DNA from: Roseibium sp. Sym1
Lineage (GTDB): Bacteria; Pseudomonadota; Alphaproteobacteria; Rhizobiales; Stappiaceae
Length of the DNA stretch: 64,000 nucleotides
Assembly (NCBI RefSeq): GCF_027359675.1
Contig: NZ_CP114786.1
Coordinates: 6,050,501 to 6,114,500, forward strand
Direction: 5' to 3'
This document shows positions 7,574-16,641 of the stretch, piece after piece. Each line of letters opens with the position of its first letter. Within the stretch, counting starts at the first letter, position 1. The translations under genes and the position numbers were made by a program. The notes beneath the pieces were generated by a model. It searched no databases. It had not been told where the DNA came from and saw only the letters and a list, made by a program, of their open reading frames with translations.

Positions 7574-8047
7574 ACACCAGTCTTGATCCCCTTCCCTGCC
7601 GAACACGATCCGGCACTGGCTACCGCTGCGATTGCAAAACCTTGATGGGCGGCGACGCGCCACTCGCGGCCGGACAGGACAGGTCTCCCGGACGCCATGG
7701 ACCGAGCCGGATTTCCTCGCGGCAGTGACGCGATATGGAGACGTTGAACACCGCTTCCCCTGCCGCAATCCGCAAGAATTAGGTGTAAAAATACCCACTT
7801 CCATTCAAAGTTGACAGCCCCGCAACCCTCGGTCATAGTCTACCATAGGTTGCCATCAAGGATTTCAGGAACACAGGTCTGTCACAGACACCCGTCGCCT
7901 GCAGGATTGCGCGCGAGGGCGGGCTTTGTTGTGCCCTGAATGCCGAAGGCGACCGGTTTCGACTGCGTGCGTCAGGCTGACGGTATCCAACCCGCCTTTC
8001 CGTTTCGGAACGCCTTGCAGTTCAATTTCCAGGTTCCGGGGGGGAAC
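7574..8047 (+). other. Intergenic region upstream of the giant-protein operon
   Basis: The 474-nt gap holds no convincing gene. Short open frames on both strands lack ribosome-binding sites and recognisable sequence. The first 200 nt are GC-rich. A more AT-rich patch near 7780-7860 contains a candidate promoter. An in-frame ATG at 7940 could extend the following gene by 36 residues, but it lacks a good ribosome-binding site. Confidence 0.6.
7811..7839 (+). promoter_or_regulatory. Candidate sigma-70-type promoter of the giant-protein operon
   Basis: A perfect -35 hexamer TTGACA (7811-7816) is followed after exactly 17 nt by CATAGT (7834-7839), a 4-of-6 match to the -10 consensus. It lies in the most AT-rich patch of the gap. 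The predicted start near 7846 gives a leader of about 200 nt before the Hint gene. Confidence 0.5.
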
Positions 8048-9760
8048 ATGACCGAGACTGTTTACGATTCACACGGTGCGCCTGTCGAACAATTCAACAA
8101 GGATCAACTGGCTGCCTGGCAGCACGTGACGGAGCGCACGGGCGCCGCCCGCAACGGCATTGCCACGCTCGATCTGAGCGATGACAAGGCCTTCGGCTTT
8201 CTGACCGACCGGTTCGGCGGCGATGAACGCCTCAAGGCCTACTTCCCTCAATTCTACAAGTCGCTGCTGACGACGCGCCGCCATCATGCCGAAGCCGGCC
8301 CGCCGGCCGGCACCACCCTGCTGGAACAGGACGACCCGGACGCCGAGAAGTGGCATCCCTATGTCACCATCAGCTATCTCAACGTGACGCCGGACAACAA
8401 GAATGTTCTCGCCCAGGGCATCATCACCCTGCCCAACGATGCCACGTCCGTCGCGATCTCGCTGACGCTCTACGACGAGATCGCCGGGAAGGTGATCGCC
8501 GAGGAGACCCTGCCGGCCCAGTACAACACCCTGACCCAGCAGATCGAGGCTGCCGGCCAGTTGGATGACATCGAGAACATGCGCGTTGTCGCCACGCTGG
8601 TCGCGACCTACCAGCCAGCCGGGTCGCCCTATACCATTCCGATCACGAAGGTTTCGACCCTCGACGGCTCCAGCGTGATCCAGCAGATCACGGTTCTGAA
8701 CCCCAATCACAACAACCACCCGGAGCGCGACTACATCAAGGTCTGCCTCGGCCGCGGCGATATCAATACCGCCGATTGCGACTATATCTACAGTTACGGA
8801 CGCCTGGACGGCAGGCCCGTCATCGGCGTCTCGGTCGAGGGCTATGCCCAGCTCGTGCAGGGGTTCACCTTTGCCGACCCCGCCAACATATCCGGCTCCT
8901 GCGTGTTGCGTCGGCGCTCGGCGGTCGGCGACGGCGCGACCGTGGCCTTTCCTCCCGACAAAATCCCGGATCTCACGTCGGCCTCGGGAACCGTGATCAA
9001 CTGGAACATCGGGCCCGACTGGTTCCAGGGCGTTCCCTGGGACCAGAACCAGACCATCGATCTTGAATTCGTCTTGAACTTCGACATCCAGAATGTCGGG
9101 CTCCGGCACCTGTCGGTCACGTCGGTGCCGCCTGCGGTGGGACTGGTGCAGCCGACCAACATCGCCTCGATCGATCCGCTGCAATTCGTCTGGGGTTGCG
9201 TTGCCGAAACGACGCCGGTCCTGCTCGCCAACGGCGAGACTCGTGCCGCAATTGATATCCGCACGGGCCAACTGCTCGCCTCCCCGGACGGACCGATGGA
9301 GGTCGTGCGCGTCTGGCATGGCAGGGAAGACAAGCCGATGGCCCGGCTGATCACGTCCTGCGGCAGCAGCGCGCTGGTCACGGACGAACATCCGATCCTC
9401 ACACCGGAGGGAATGCGCCTGCCGAAGGATCTGAAACCCGGGCAGGTCCTGAGCACCCGGGACGGCGAAACCACGCTCGCCGCTGTCGAATGGGCCCGCT
9501 TTGACGGACTGGTGATCAATTACGATCTCGCCCCTCCCGGTGAGGCATTCGACGCGCTGCCGGACGACCGGATCATCGGGTTCTATGCCGATGGGCTGGC
9601 CGTGGGCGACAACCGGATGCAGGGGCTCTGCGCCGATGCGGCGCGGGTCCGCCCCATACCGGCGCTTGCGGACTATCCGGCAGAAATGCGGCTGGACGTC
9701 CTCAACGGACGCCGCGCCCGGGCTGGCCTGCCGCCGGTTTCATCGATGCAAACCCTTTAG
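8048..9760 (+). CDS. Hint (hedgehog/intein)-domain autoprocessing protein, first gene of the giant operon
   Basis: The 570-residue protein has a novel N-terminal part (1-383) and a Hint domain (384 to about 525). The Hint nucleophile is Cys384 in WGCVAETTPVLLANGE. Block B is TDEHPIL, with the conserved T-x-x-H. The end of the fold (GFYADGLAVGDN) keeps a terminal Asn but has Asp instead of the usual preceding His and is followed by Arg. That pattern suggests thioester formation and cleavage at Gly383/Cys384 rather than splicing, as in hedgehog or bacterial intein-like domains. A 45-residue tail follows. There is no signal peptide. The ATG at 8048, behind a run of G residues, was preferred over 7940. 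The N-terminal part is beta-rich and unrecognised. The protein may be cleaved and joined to a nucleophile or released; this is inference. Confidence 0.75.
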   Translation: MTETVYDSHGAPVEQFNKDQLAAWQHVTERTGAARNGIATLDLSDDKAFGFLTDRFGGDERLKAYFPQFYKSLLTTRRHHAEAGPPAGTTLLEQDDPDAEKWHPYVTISYLNVTPDNKNVLAQGIITLPNDATSVAISLTLYDEIAGKVIAEETLPAQYNTLTQQIEAAGQLDDIENMRVVATLVATYQPAGSPYTIPITKVSTLDGSSVIQQITVLNPNHNNHPERDYIKVCLGRGDINTADCDYIYSYGRLDGRPVIGVSVEGYAQLVQGFTFADPANISGSCVLRRRSAVGDGATVAFPPDKIPDLTSASGTVINWNIGPDWFQGVPWDQNQTIDLEFVLNFDIQNVGLRHLSVTSVPPAVGLVQPTNIASIDPLQFVWGCVAETTPVLLANGETRAAIDIRTGQLLASPDGPMEVVRVWHGREDKPMARLITSCGSSALVTDEHPILTPEGMRLPKDLKPGQVLSTRDGETTLAAVEWARFDGLVINYDLAPPGEAFDALPDDRIIGFYADGLAVGDNRMQGLCADAARVRPIPALADYPAEMRLDVLNGRRARAGLPPVSSMQTL

Positions 9761-9795
9761 ACCGGCCGTCCCCAAGGCGCATCACCCGCGCTGAT

Positions 9796-9823
9796 AACGC
9801 CCCGCCGCAGGCGGGGCGTTTCC
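9796..9823 (+). terminator. Strong hairpin between Hint gene and the next gene (terminator or attenuator)
   Basis: A perfect 11-bp stem (AACGCCCCGCC and GGCGGGGCGTT) closes a 3-nt GCA loop and runs into TTTCCCC. It lies 36 nt after the Hint stop and 25 nt before the next start. If the seven genes share one promoter, this would reduce expression of the six large genes relative to the Hint protein. Confidence 0.7.
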
Positions 9824-9847
9824 CCGATCTTCCTGCGGAGCTGCCCG

Positions 9848-12800
9848 ATGACCGACGCATCCGACGCCACCACTCCCGTCCCGCCGGCAATCACCTCCGT
9901 TGCCTGCGAAGAGGGCATGCCGACGCCGAAATTCGTGCTCTCGTGGACTCCCAGAGACGGCTATACCGGCCCCTTCGACATCGTGGTCACGGCAAGCGGC
10001 GGCGCCAGTGTCCAGGGCACAGCGCAGGCCGGAGCCAATGCCGGCACCTGGACCGCTGACGCCGGAGCGATGCAGGAAACCGGCAATTACTACATCGCCG
10101 TGAAGCCGAGCGGCACGACGCTGTCGAGCGACCAGGTCTGGCTGCGCTTCACGGCGCCGACTGAAATCGCGACCCAGTTCGACGGTACCGTGATCGACAT
10201 CGAGTGGACACCGGCCGCGGGCCCGCCCTCCAGCGACGTGTTCCTTCTGTTCACCGCCGGCACCTATTCCCAGGGCGCCAAGATCACGGCCGCGTCCGGA
10301 GCGCGTTTCCTGCCCGACCTGACCCAGGTGCCGGCGGGAACAGACTGGTCGCTCACACTGACACCGGAACAGGACAAGGCCACGGGCTTGCAGAGCGCCG
10401 CCGCGCCGGTCTTCTGGCAACGGCCGCCGGTCGATGCCCTGTCTCTGAATCCCGGTACCGGTGACGAGCTCAGCGTGACACTGGCGACCTCTCCTGGAGG
10501 TCTGCCGGCTTCGCCGGGATTTGTGGCGGAAATTGCCGCGCAAGGGACCGAGCTTTACCGCTCGGCGCCCCTGACCGCCACGACAGCCAACGGCAAGCTG
10601 GAGGTCACTGCCACGGTTCCCTCCCCTCCGGCCCCGCTCGATATCGGCCGGATCAACACCGCCGCACTGCGCCTTGCCCAGCTTGTGCCGCTCGCGGCGG
10701 GTGGCAACCGGACCAGTACAGGTCCCGCAGGTCTGCCGATCACCCTTCTGCCGACCCCGCCGGCCGGGCTGAGTGTCGAGACCTCGGTCCCGCCGCAAGA
10801 AACCGAAAACCGGACCGTTACGCTGACCATGGCGCCGCCCCCCGGTCCGGTCGCGGCGACCGGCGCTTCCTTCGTTACCAGCCTGACTGCAAATACGCCT
10901 GCGTTCGGCGCGGGCTTCACCAGGACAGTCACGCTGGAATCCCCGGACATCGGATCCGCGATTACCGCCACGGCGCGCGGCATGGTGGGAAATTCGCTCG
11001 GGTTGCAGGGGGCCGACATACCTGTTCTCACCAGCCTGCCGGTTCTGACACGGCTGGATGTGGCCGACGGCCTGCTGACGGCGGAGTGGAATGCGGTCGG
11101 CGATGCCGGCGTCACCGGCTACACGGCAGCGATCCTCGCCAACGGAATGACGGTCGCGGCCTATCCTGCCGGCACGACCACGGCCACGATCCCTGTTCCG
11201 GGCAGCCCCTTCAGCCTGCAGGTCCGTGCCGAGGGCAACAGCACACGCGGCCCCTTCAGCACACCGGCCGCCGCCATTGCCGAGGCGCCATCCGGGCTGA
11301 AGGCAGTGTTTGCGGCCACCGGGGCCGATGGCACGCTCAGCTGGAGCGCCGTGGACGGCGGCAATCACTACGTGGTCGAGATCTGGGCCGGCGACCAGAT
11401 CGTCGAAACCCTGACCACCCAGGACTATACCGCCTCGATCGCCTTGCCCGGCAACCTCCTCGAACCGGGCGGCAGCTACCGCTTCACGGTTCACGCCGTA
11501 TCGACGGGCGGCACGATTGCCAAGTCCGGCCCGCGCTCGATCCCGGCGCCGATCCTGGCCAGTGCTCCCGCCACACCCGAAATTGCCTGGAACGGGACGG
11601 AACTCACCGCCAGCTGGCCAGAGGTGACCGGTGCCTCGGGTTATGTCGTCAGCGTGCTCGAAGGCGGCACGGTGACCGGCGATCCGGTGCGCACCAGCGA
11701 ACCGGCCATCCGGATGCCACTGGCCTATGACGCGGGCAAGACCTTCACGGTGACCGTTCAGGCCGCCAACGGCCCGACGCTCGGTCCCACGTCCCCTGCC
11801 GTGGCAGCCTTCACTCCGGGGCTCTATCCCGCGACCCCGACGGACGCGCCCCCCCAGATCCTGCCCTATGCAGCTCCGGCCATGACGGCCGAGGCCATCA
11901 CGCTGTATTTGCCCGACCTCTTCGCAACCGCGCCTGATCCGGCCAACCTGCCGACAAACAATAGCTTCACCATGACGGCCGGGAGCGCGCCTTTTCCGTA
12001 TCTCCTGACCATTCCCGCCGACAGCAGGGCCTGGACGTTCACCGCGGAGCCCCTGCGGTCGGGCGTCAAGACCGATTACCTGGACCTGATTTCGGCGCTC
12101 GAGACCCTGACCGCCACGCCAAGCGGAATCGCGACCCTGCAACAGGCCATCGGCCGTGCCATGCCGCAGACCTATGCCGAAACGCTCTACTACAATTACG
12201 GTTTCGTGCCCGACCAGGGCGTTTGCGACCTGCGTCCCGGCACGATCCTCCGGGTGGAATACGAGAACTACCAGTATGTCGGCGCCAATGCGGCGGACAC
12301 CGCTTACCTGAACGGCTATGTCGGCACGGCGGTGGCCGAGTATCCGGTGGCATCGTATCTGGGAGGAGGCGCGCGCCTCAGCGGCCTCGACGCCTTTCTC
12401 GGACAGATCGCCAGTGCGGGCGGGGTCGACATTCCGACACCCTCGGCCAGCAGCGGCGGCGCCATGCAGGGTGGCGGCGGACTGGTCGACAGCTTCTACG
12501 CCCAGTTCCGCCGGCCGTTCCTGCGCATTGTCTATCCGACGAATTTCCTGTCGCAGAGCTCCCAGGGCTCGGCTTATCCGCAGAGCAATGCACTGCTTCT
12601 GGCGGGGTCCAGCTTCACGGTGCTGAACACCGCCACGCAGAATATCCGGGACACCGGCCAAACAGGGGCCGATGTGGCCGAGCTGTATTTCCGGGGTCGT
12701 ACCACGCTGAGCGCCGCGATCGACGTCCAGCTTAACGGCGCGCCGCAACGGGTCTCCATTGCCAGCCCGGTCTCGGCGCTTCTGGAGCGCGGCGCAGCGC

Positions 12801-12997
12801 GGCCTCCGCAGGTGGATCTGCCGTTCAGCGGAGTGCGGATGACCCGAGCCACGGGGACGGCAGTCACGTCGGACGCCAGCGAATTCGACCTCTCCGCCGG
12901 ACACCCCGTGCAACTGGGCTGGCAACCGGGTGCAAACGCCGCGTGGCTGGACCTGCCGTTGCTGCATGGCGATCTGGTACGGACGGAGCTGCCGTGA
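9848..12997 (+). CDS. 1049-aa protein with FN3-like modules, function unknown
   Basis: No enzyme motif or signal peptide is visible. The N-terminal 390 residues are beta-rich and Pro/Thr/Gly-rich. Three consecutive segments at about 395-480, 481-573 and 574-660 look like fibronectin type III modules: a central Trp (TAEWNAV, LSWSAV, TASWPEV) is followed by a GYxAxI/YVVEI-type strand and a FTVxVxA strand. The C-terminal 390 residues are different, with one long charged/helical stretch (DYLDLISALETL) and a Gly/Ser-rich linker near residue 870, and end in a region rich in beta strands. The stop overlaps the next start as GTGA. It is probably a structural or binding protein of the giant-protein system. 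Confidence 0.8.
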   Translation: MTDASDATTPVPPAITSVACEEGMPTPKFVLSWTPRDGYTGPFDIVVTASGGASVQGTAQAGANAGTWTADAGAMQETGNYYIAVKPSGTTLSSDQVWLRFTAPTEIATQFDGTVIDIEWTPAAGPPSSDVFLLFTAGTYSQGAKITAASGARFLPDLTQVPAGTDWSLTLTPEQDKATGLQSAAAPVFWQRPPVDALSLNPGTGDELSVTLATSPGGLPASPGFVAEIAAQGTELYRSAPLTATTANGKLEVTATVPSPPAPLDIGRINTAALRLAQLVPLAAGGNRTSTGPAGLPITLLPTPPAGLSVETSVPPQETENRTVTLTMAPPPGPVAATGASFVTSLTANTPAFGAGFTRTVTLESPDIGSAITATARGMVGNSLGLQGADIPVLTSLPVLTRLDVADGLLTAEWNAVGDAGVTGYTAAILANGMTVAAYPAGTTTATIPVPGSPFSLQVRAEGNSTRGPFSTPAAAIAEAPSGLKAVFAATGADGTLSWSAVDGGNHYVVEIWAGDQIVETLTTQDYTASIALPGNLLEPGGSYRFTVHAVSTGGTIAKSGPRSIPAPILASAPATPEIAWNGTELTASWPEVTGASGYVVSVLEGGTVTGDPVRTSEPAIRMPLAYDAGKTFTVTVQAANGPTLGPTSPAVAAFTPGLYPATPTDAPPQILPYAAPAMTAEAITLYLPDLFATAPDPANLPTNNSFTMTAGSAPFPYLLTIPADSRAWTFTAEPLRSGVKTDYLDLISALETLTATPSGIATLQQAIGRAMPQTYAETLYYNYGFVPDQGVCDLRPGTILRVEYENYQYVGANAADTAYLNGYVGTAVAEYPVASYLGGGARLSGLDAFLGQIASAGGVDIPTPSASSGGAMQGGGGLVDSFYAQFRRPFLRIVYPTNFLSQSSQGSAYPQSNALLLAGSSFTVLNTATQNIRDTGQTGADVAELYFRGRTTLSAAIDVQLNGAPQRVSIASPVSALLERGAARPPQVDLPFSGVRMTRATGTAVTSDASEFDLSAGHPVQLGWQPGANAAWLDLPLLHGDLVRTELP

Positions 12998-15900
12998 GCA
13001 CGCCGGAGCCAAATTTCCAGCCGGTCGAAGGCACGCGGTACTACTGGCTCGACGGCAGCACGTCGCTGGCGGGATTTCTGGCAAATTCCGTCGGCGCGGC
13101 TCCTCTGACGCTCAGCCAGAGCTGGGCCGACCGGAACGGGCTCTACGTGTTCCTCGACGCGTCCCCGGACGACACCGGCACCTTCATTGCCGCGCTGGAG
13201 ACCTGGCAAGCCGCGCAGCCGCCGAGCGCCGGCACACGGATTGCCTGGATCAGCGGCACCAACCTTCCGTTGGCCAACTGGCAGGTGACGGCGCTTGACG
13301 TTGTCCTCAAGGATGGGCAGGAGGTGACCCGCCAGCGCATGGATGTCGACTATGACGGCATGGCGCTGTCGGTGTCCGGCGGGGTCGGCATTGCCGTCGC
13401 AAGCCAGGAAATTGCCGGCGGGCAGACGTTGTGGGGCCTGCAGCTCAGCGGAGACCTGACCGCACAGGTGCTGGCCCCGGGGGGTGCGTTTGCGGCCATG
13501 AACGACGCCTTCCTGGCCATCAACACCGAAGGACTGGGGGCCTGGCAGTTCCAGATTGCCCTGGCGCCCCCCGTTGACAACACGCCCAGCGATCTCGCAC
13601 GGCTCGGCGCCGGCATGCGGTTTTTCTCCAGCGACCCGGCCGGCCGGATCGAGGTCCTGGCGCTCGAGCCCCTTCGCCAGCTCGGCGCGGCCCCGCTTTA
13701 CGTCCGGCTCGACCCCTTACGGCCTCATGTGCCCGAGCGCTGCTTCTTCAGCTTTTTTCCGCAGGATGGATCGGGAACCGGGTCGCCCCCGGCCTTCGCA
13801 TCGGGCTACACCACCAAGAGCGGCTACCCCGTCTCCCTGACCGCCCTGGCCGGCAGCGGCGGCACCCCCGACGCGCGTCTGGTCTTTGCCACCGCACCGC
13901 AGACGGTGGGCGAAACCGGCCGGGTTCCGGTGCGGGTCTATCTCACCCCCGAGGGCGGGTTCCAGCCGCAATACGACGCCGGGGCGGGATCGGCTCGGGT
14001 AACCGGACTTCTTTGCGGCATGTCGGGACTGGAAACGCTCGGCCTCCCGGACGAGACGGACGCCAGACTGATCTTCCGCACCGCCGGGCCCGCCTTCGCG
14101 CCAAACCAGCTGGACGGCACCGCAAATGACGTTGCCGAGGCCCTGACCGCGCTCGGGACCACGGCATGGGTCTTTCCGGGCGGCACCGGCGGAACCGGCT
14201 ATTTCGCACAGGCGGAGGATGCCCCGTTCTACAGCGCGGGAGCCGAAGGGTTTCTGAATTTCTACGACCTGCGCACCGGCACCCTGCCCGACGACGCTCC
14301 GGCCACCGCCGCTTTTCCGCTGGCTCCCTATCGCGGCGTGGCGCCGGACGCGGCGGAACTCGCAAAACGCCTGGAAGCCGCGGCCATCGCCCCGGCGCGG
14401 CGCAAGGCGGTGGGCCGGTTCCTGCCGCCGGAAGACGGCGGCGATGCATTGGCCGCCACCACCGAGGACGTTGCGACCCCGCAAGGTCTGATCGCCAAGG
14501 TCAGCAGCGACGGTTCACCCTGGCCCTGGCTGGCCATGGGCAACAACACCGGCGCCGGCGAGCCTGATATCCGCTTCACCTCGATCGGCGAGAAGTTCGC
14601 GCGCGAACTGCAGACCAATCATCTTTTCATGGTGCTCGGCAATGCCGATCTCTTCATGCAGCACGCCTCGGTACCCTACCAGCTGACGGCCACCACGCTC
14701 GGCATGATCGAGACCCTCCCCGGAACGCCGGTACCGGTGTCGGTTGTCAACGCGGTGCGCAACCTGCCGAACGGCGCGGGGCTCAGGCTGTATCCGGACG
14801 AGACCGCTTTCGACGCGATGCTGGAACAGGCCGAGGCCGACATGCCTCTGGATCAGAAGCGGATCTTCCAGCGCCATGCCGGGCAGCTGATTGCCCGCAT
14901 TGGTGGCTGGAACTTCCAGCTGTCGCCGCGCAACTGGTCGAATCCCGACCGCGTCGGCGCCGAAAACGCCTTTCTGGTGATGAAATACACCGTCGGGCGA
15001 TCGCTTCGGGACCTTGTCCGTGACATTCCCGCCTGGGGCTGGCCCGAGGTTTCGGCGCCGACCGAAGATCCCGTCATCGCCCAGCGTGCGATCCTCGAGA
15101 TCATCCAGGAAGCCGAGGTTTCGGTCGTCTCGCTGCTGGCAACCGGCGCCAGCGCACCAAAGGCGGAATTTCTGCGCATCGTCGACGATCCCAACTGGAC
15201 CGGAGTTCTGGCGCTTTCGGTCGATGTTCCGCTCAACGCGTTGCCGCCGGCCCTGCAGCCGCTGGCCGCCGGTGTCGACCCGTCCCTGTTTTACGCCCAT
15301 CACCTGGGCTTGACGGTAACGCCGTTCTCCTCCGCCGGCGGCACGATTTCCGCCGAGAAGACCGCCAGCTTCGGACTGATCGACTATCAGAATCCGGTCG
15401 ACCAGTATTTCTCGTCCAACATTCCCTTCGCCTTCCGTGTGCTCGAGCTCACGGTCGGTTTCGAAAATGCCACGCTGACCAGCTTTTCCAGCAAGGTCGA
15501 GCTCATGATCAACCGCCTGTTCGGCGCCTTCACGCGGCTCTATCCCTCCGAACACGGCAACAACATCATTCTCGACGGTGTGTATCAGAGCCAGCGCCAG
15601 GCCAACGGCCAGACCCAGGACACCTATGTCTTCGGCATGCGCGGCGACAGCCGGTTCCAGCTCGACACCGGTGCGTTGAAGGAGGTCAAGGTCACCTCGA
15701 CGCAGATGGTCACCGTCAAGCCGCCGAACCAGGCCGCCGCCGATGCAAACGTGACGGCCGTATTCCAGCTGGCCGGCGCGCTCAATTTCGAGGAGCCCCC
15801 GGAATTCGATCCGTTCTGCTTCGGCACGCCACCACCGGAGATCATATCACCCGGCGGGACCGGCGGCCCGCTTGTCGAGGCCGGGCAACCGGAGAGTGCC

Positions 15901-16641
15901 CTGCGCTTTTCGAACCTCGCCATCACCATGACATTTTCGCTGTCGGATCCCGAGGATGTCCGGTTCACCGTCGCAGACGGCAACATCGCCTTTGATCTTG
16001 CCGGCAGTCTTGCACGCCCCAATTCATTGATCGCGCGGTTTCCCGTGCACCTGACCGGGCTGATGACCACACCGGACCCGCTGTTGTCGCCGGACGCCAA
16101 GCCTGTCAGCGCCGAGGAACGCGGCTTCGTATCCATCAACGCCCCGATCCAGCAGGGATTGCTGGGCGAACCCTGGTACGGGCTGGTCTACCAGATCGAC
16201 CTCGGCAGCCTGGGGGCGCTGGCCGGCAGCGCCGGGCTCAGCGTCCGCCTTCTGGCCGCCTGGAGCCCGGCAACCGAGGACAGGTCGGCGGCAGTCTTCG
16301 TCGGCCTGGCCCTGCCGGGCGTCAAGGACGCGCTGGGACTGGACCTGCCGCTTCAAGGCATCTTGAACCTCGGCTTCCGCACCATCGAGTTCCTGGCCTC
16401 CGAGGATGCGGACGGCCGGCGCAGCTACCTGATGCGGCTCAGGGATTTCGGACTGCGGGTTCTGGGCCTCTCCTTCCCGCCCGGGCACAACGACATCACG
16501 CTCTTCGGCAATCCCAACCAGCGGTCCAACACCAAGCTCGGCTGGTATGCCGCCTATTCCAATGGCAGCGACGGCGACGGCCGCTCCGGCCGCCAGTCAC
16601 TCGCCCGGCTGGACCGCCCTCCGCGCGGGGAGACGCAGTGA
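12994..16641 (+). CDS. 1215-aa protein of unknown function
   Basis: I do not recognise a family. The GTG start at 12994 was chosen because it overlaps the previous stop (GTGA) and has GGACGGAG upstream; a GTG at 12943 is possible but less likely. The protein has no signal peptide or membrane helix. It begins with an aromatic-rich segment (TRYYWLDGS) and continues as long alternating polar/hydrophobic stretches typical of beta sheet. There are a few helical patches, for example around residues 570-640 (AFDAMLEQAEADMPLDQKRI) and 700-720. The middle and C-terminal parts resemble in style the beta-rich half of the 2487-aa protein. The stop shares one base with the next start (TGATG). Confidence 0.75.
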   Translation: MSTPEPNFQPVEGTRYYWLDGSTSLAGFLANSVGAAPLTLSQSWADRNGLYVFLDASPDDTGTFIAALETWQAAQPPSAGTRIAWISGTNLPLANWQVTALDVVLKDGQEVTRQRMDVDYDGMALSVSGGVGIAVASQEIAGGQTLWGLQLSGDLTAQVLAPGGAFAAMNDAFLAINTEGLGAWQFQIALAPPVDNTPSDLARLGAGMRFFSSDPAGRIEVLALEPLRQLGAAPLYVRLDPLRPHVPERCFFSFFPQDGSGTGSPPAFASGYTTKSGYPVSLTALAGSGGTPDARLVFATAPQTVGETGRVPVRVYLTPEGGFQPQYDAGAGSARVTGLLCGMSGLETLGLPDETDARLIFRTAGPAFAPNQLDGTANDVAEALTALGTTAWVFPGGTGGTGYFAQAEDAPFYSAGAEGFLNFYDLRTGTLPDDAPATAAFPLAPYRGVAPDAAELAKRLEAAAIAPARRKAVGRFLPPEDGGDALAATTEDVATPQGLIAKVSSDGSPWPWLAMGNNTGAGEPDIRFTSIGEKFARELQTNHLFMVLGNADLFMQHASVPYQLTATTLGMIETLPGTPVPVSVVNAVRNLPNGAGLRLYPDETAFDAMLEQAEADMPLDQKRIFQRHAGQLIARIGGWNFQLSPRNWSNPDRVGAENAFLVMKYTVGRSLRDLVRDIPAWGWPEVSAPTEDPVIAQRAILEIIQEAEVSVVSLLATGASAPKAEFLRIVDDPNWTGVLALSVDVPLNALPPALQPLAAGVDPSLFYAHHLGLTVTPFSSAGGTISAEKTASFGLIDYQNPVDQYFSSNIPFAFRVLELTVGFENATLTSFSSKVELMINRLFGAFTRLYPSEHGNNIILDGVYQSQRQANGQTQDTYVFGMRGDSRFQLDTGALKEVKVTSTQMVTVKPPNQAAADANVTAVFQLAGALNFEEPPEFDPFCFGTPPPEIISPGGTGGPLVEAGQPESALRFSNLAITMTFSLSDPEDVRFTVADGNIAFDLAGSLARPNSLIARFPVHLTGLMTTPDPLLSPDAKPVSAEERGFVSINAPIQQGLLGEPWYGLVYQIDLGSLGALAGSAGLSVRLLAAWSPATEDRSAAVFVGLALPGVKDALGLDLPLQGILNLGFRTIEFLASEDADGRRSYLMRLRDFGLRVLGLSFPPGHNDITLFGNPNQRSNTKLGWYAAYSNGSDGDGRSGRQSLARLDRPPRGETQ

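Noticed and set aside
9782..13084. 1100-codon minus-strand open frame opposite the FN3-like gene
   Set aside because: Its Arg/Gly-rich composition is typical of antisense frames, and the plus-strand genes with coupled overlaps explain the region.
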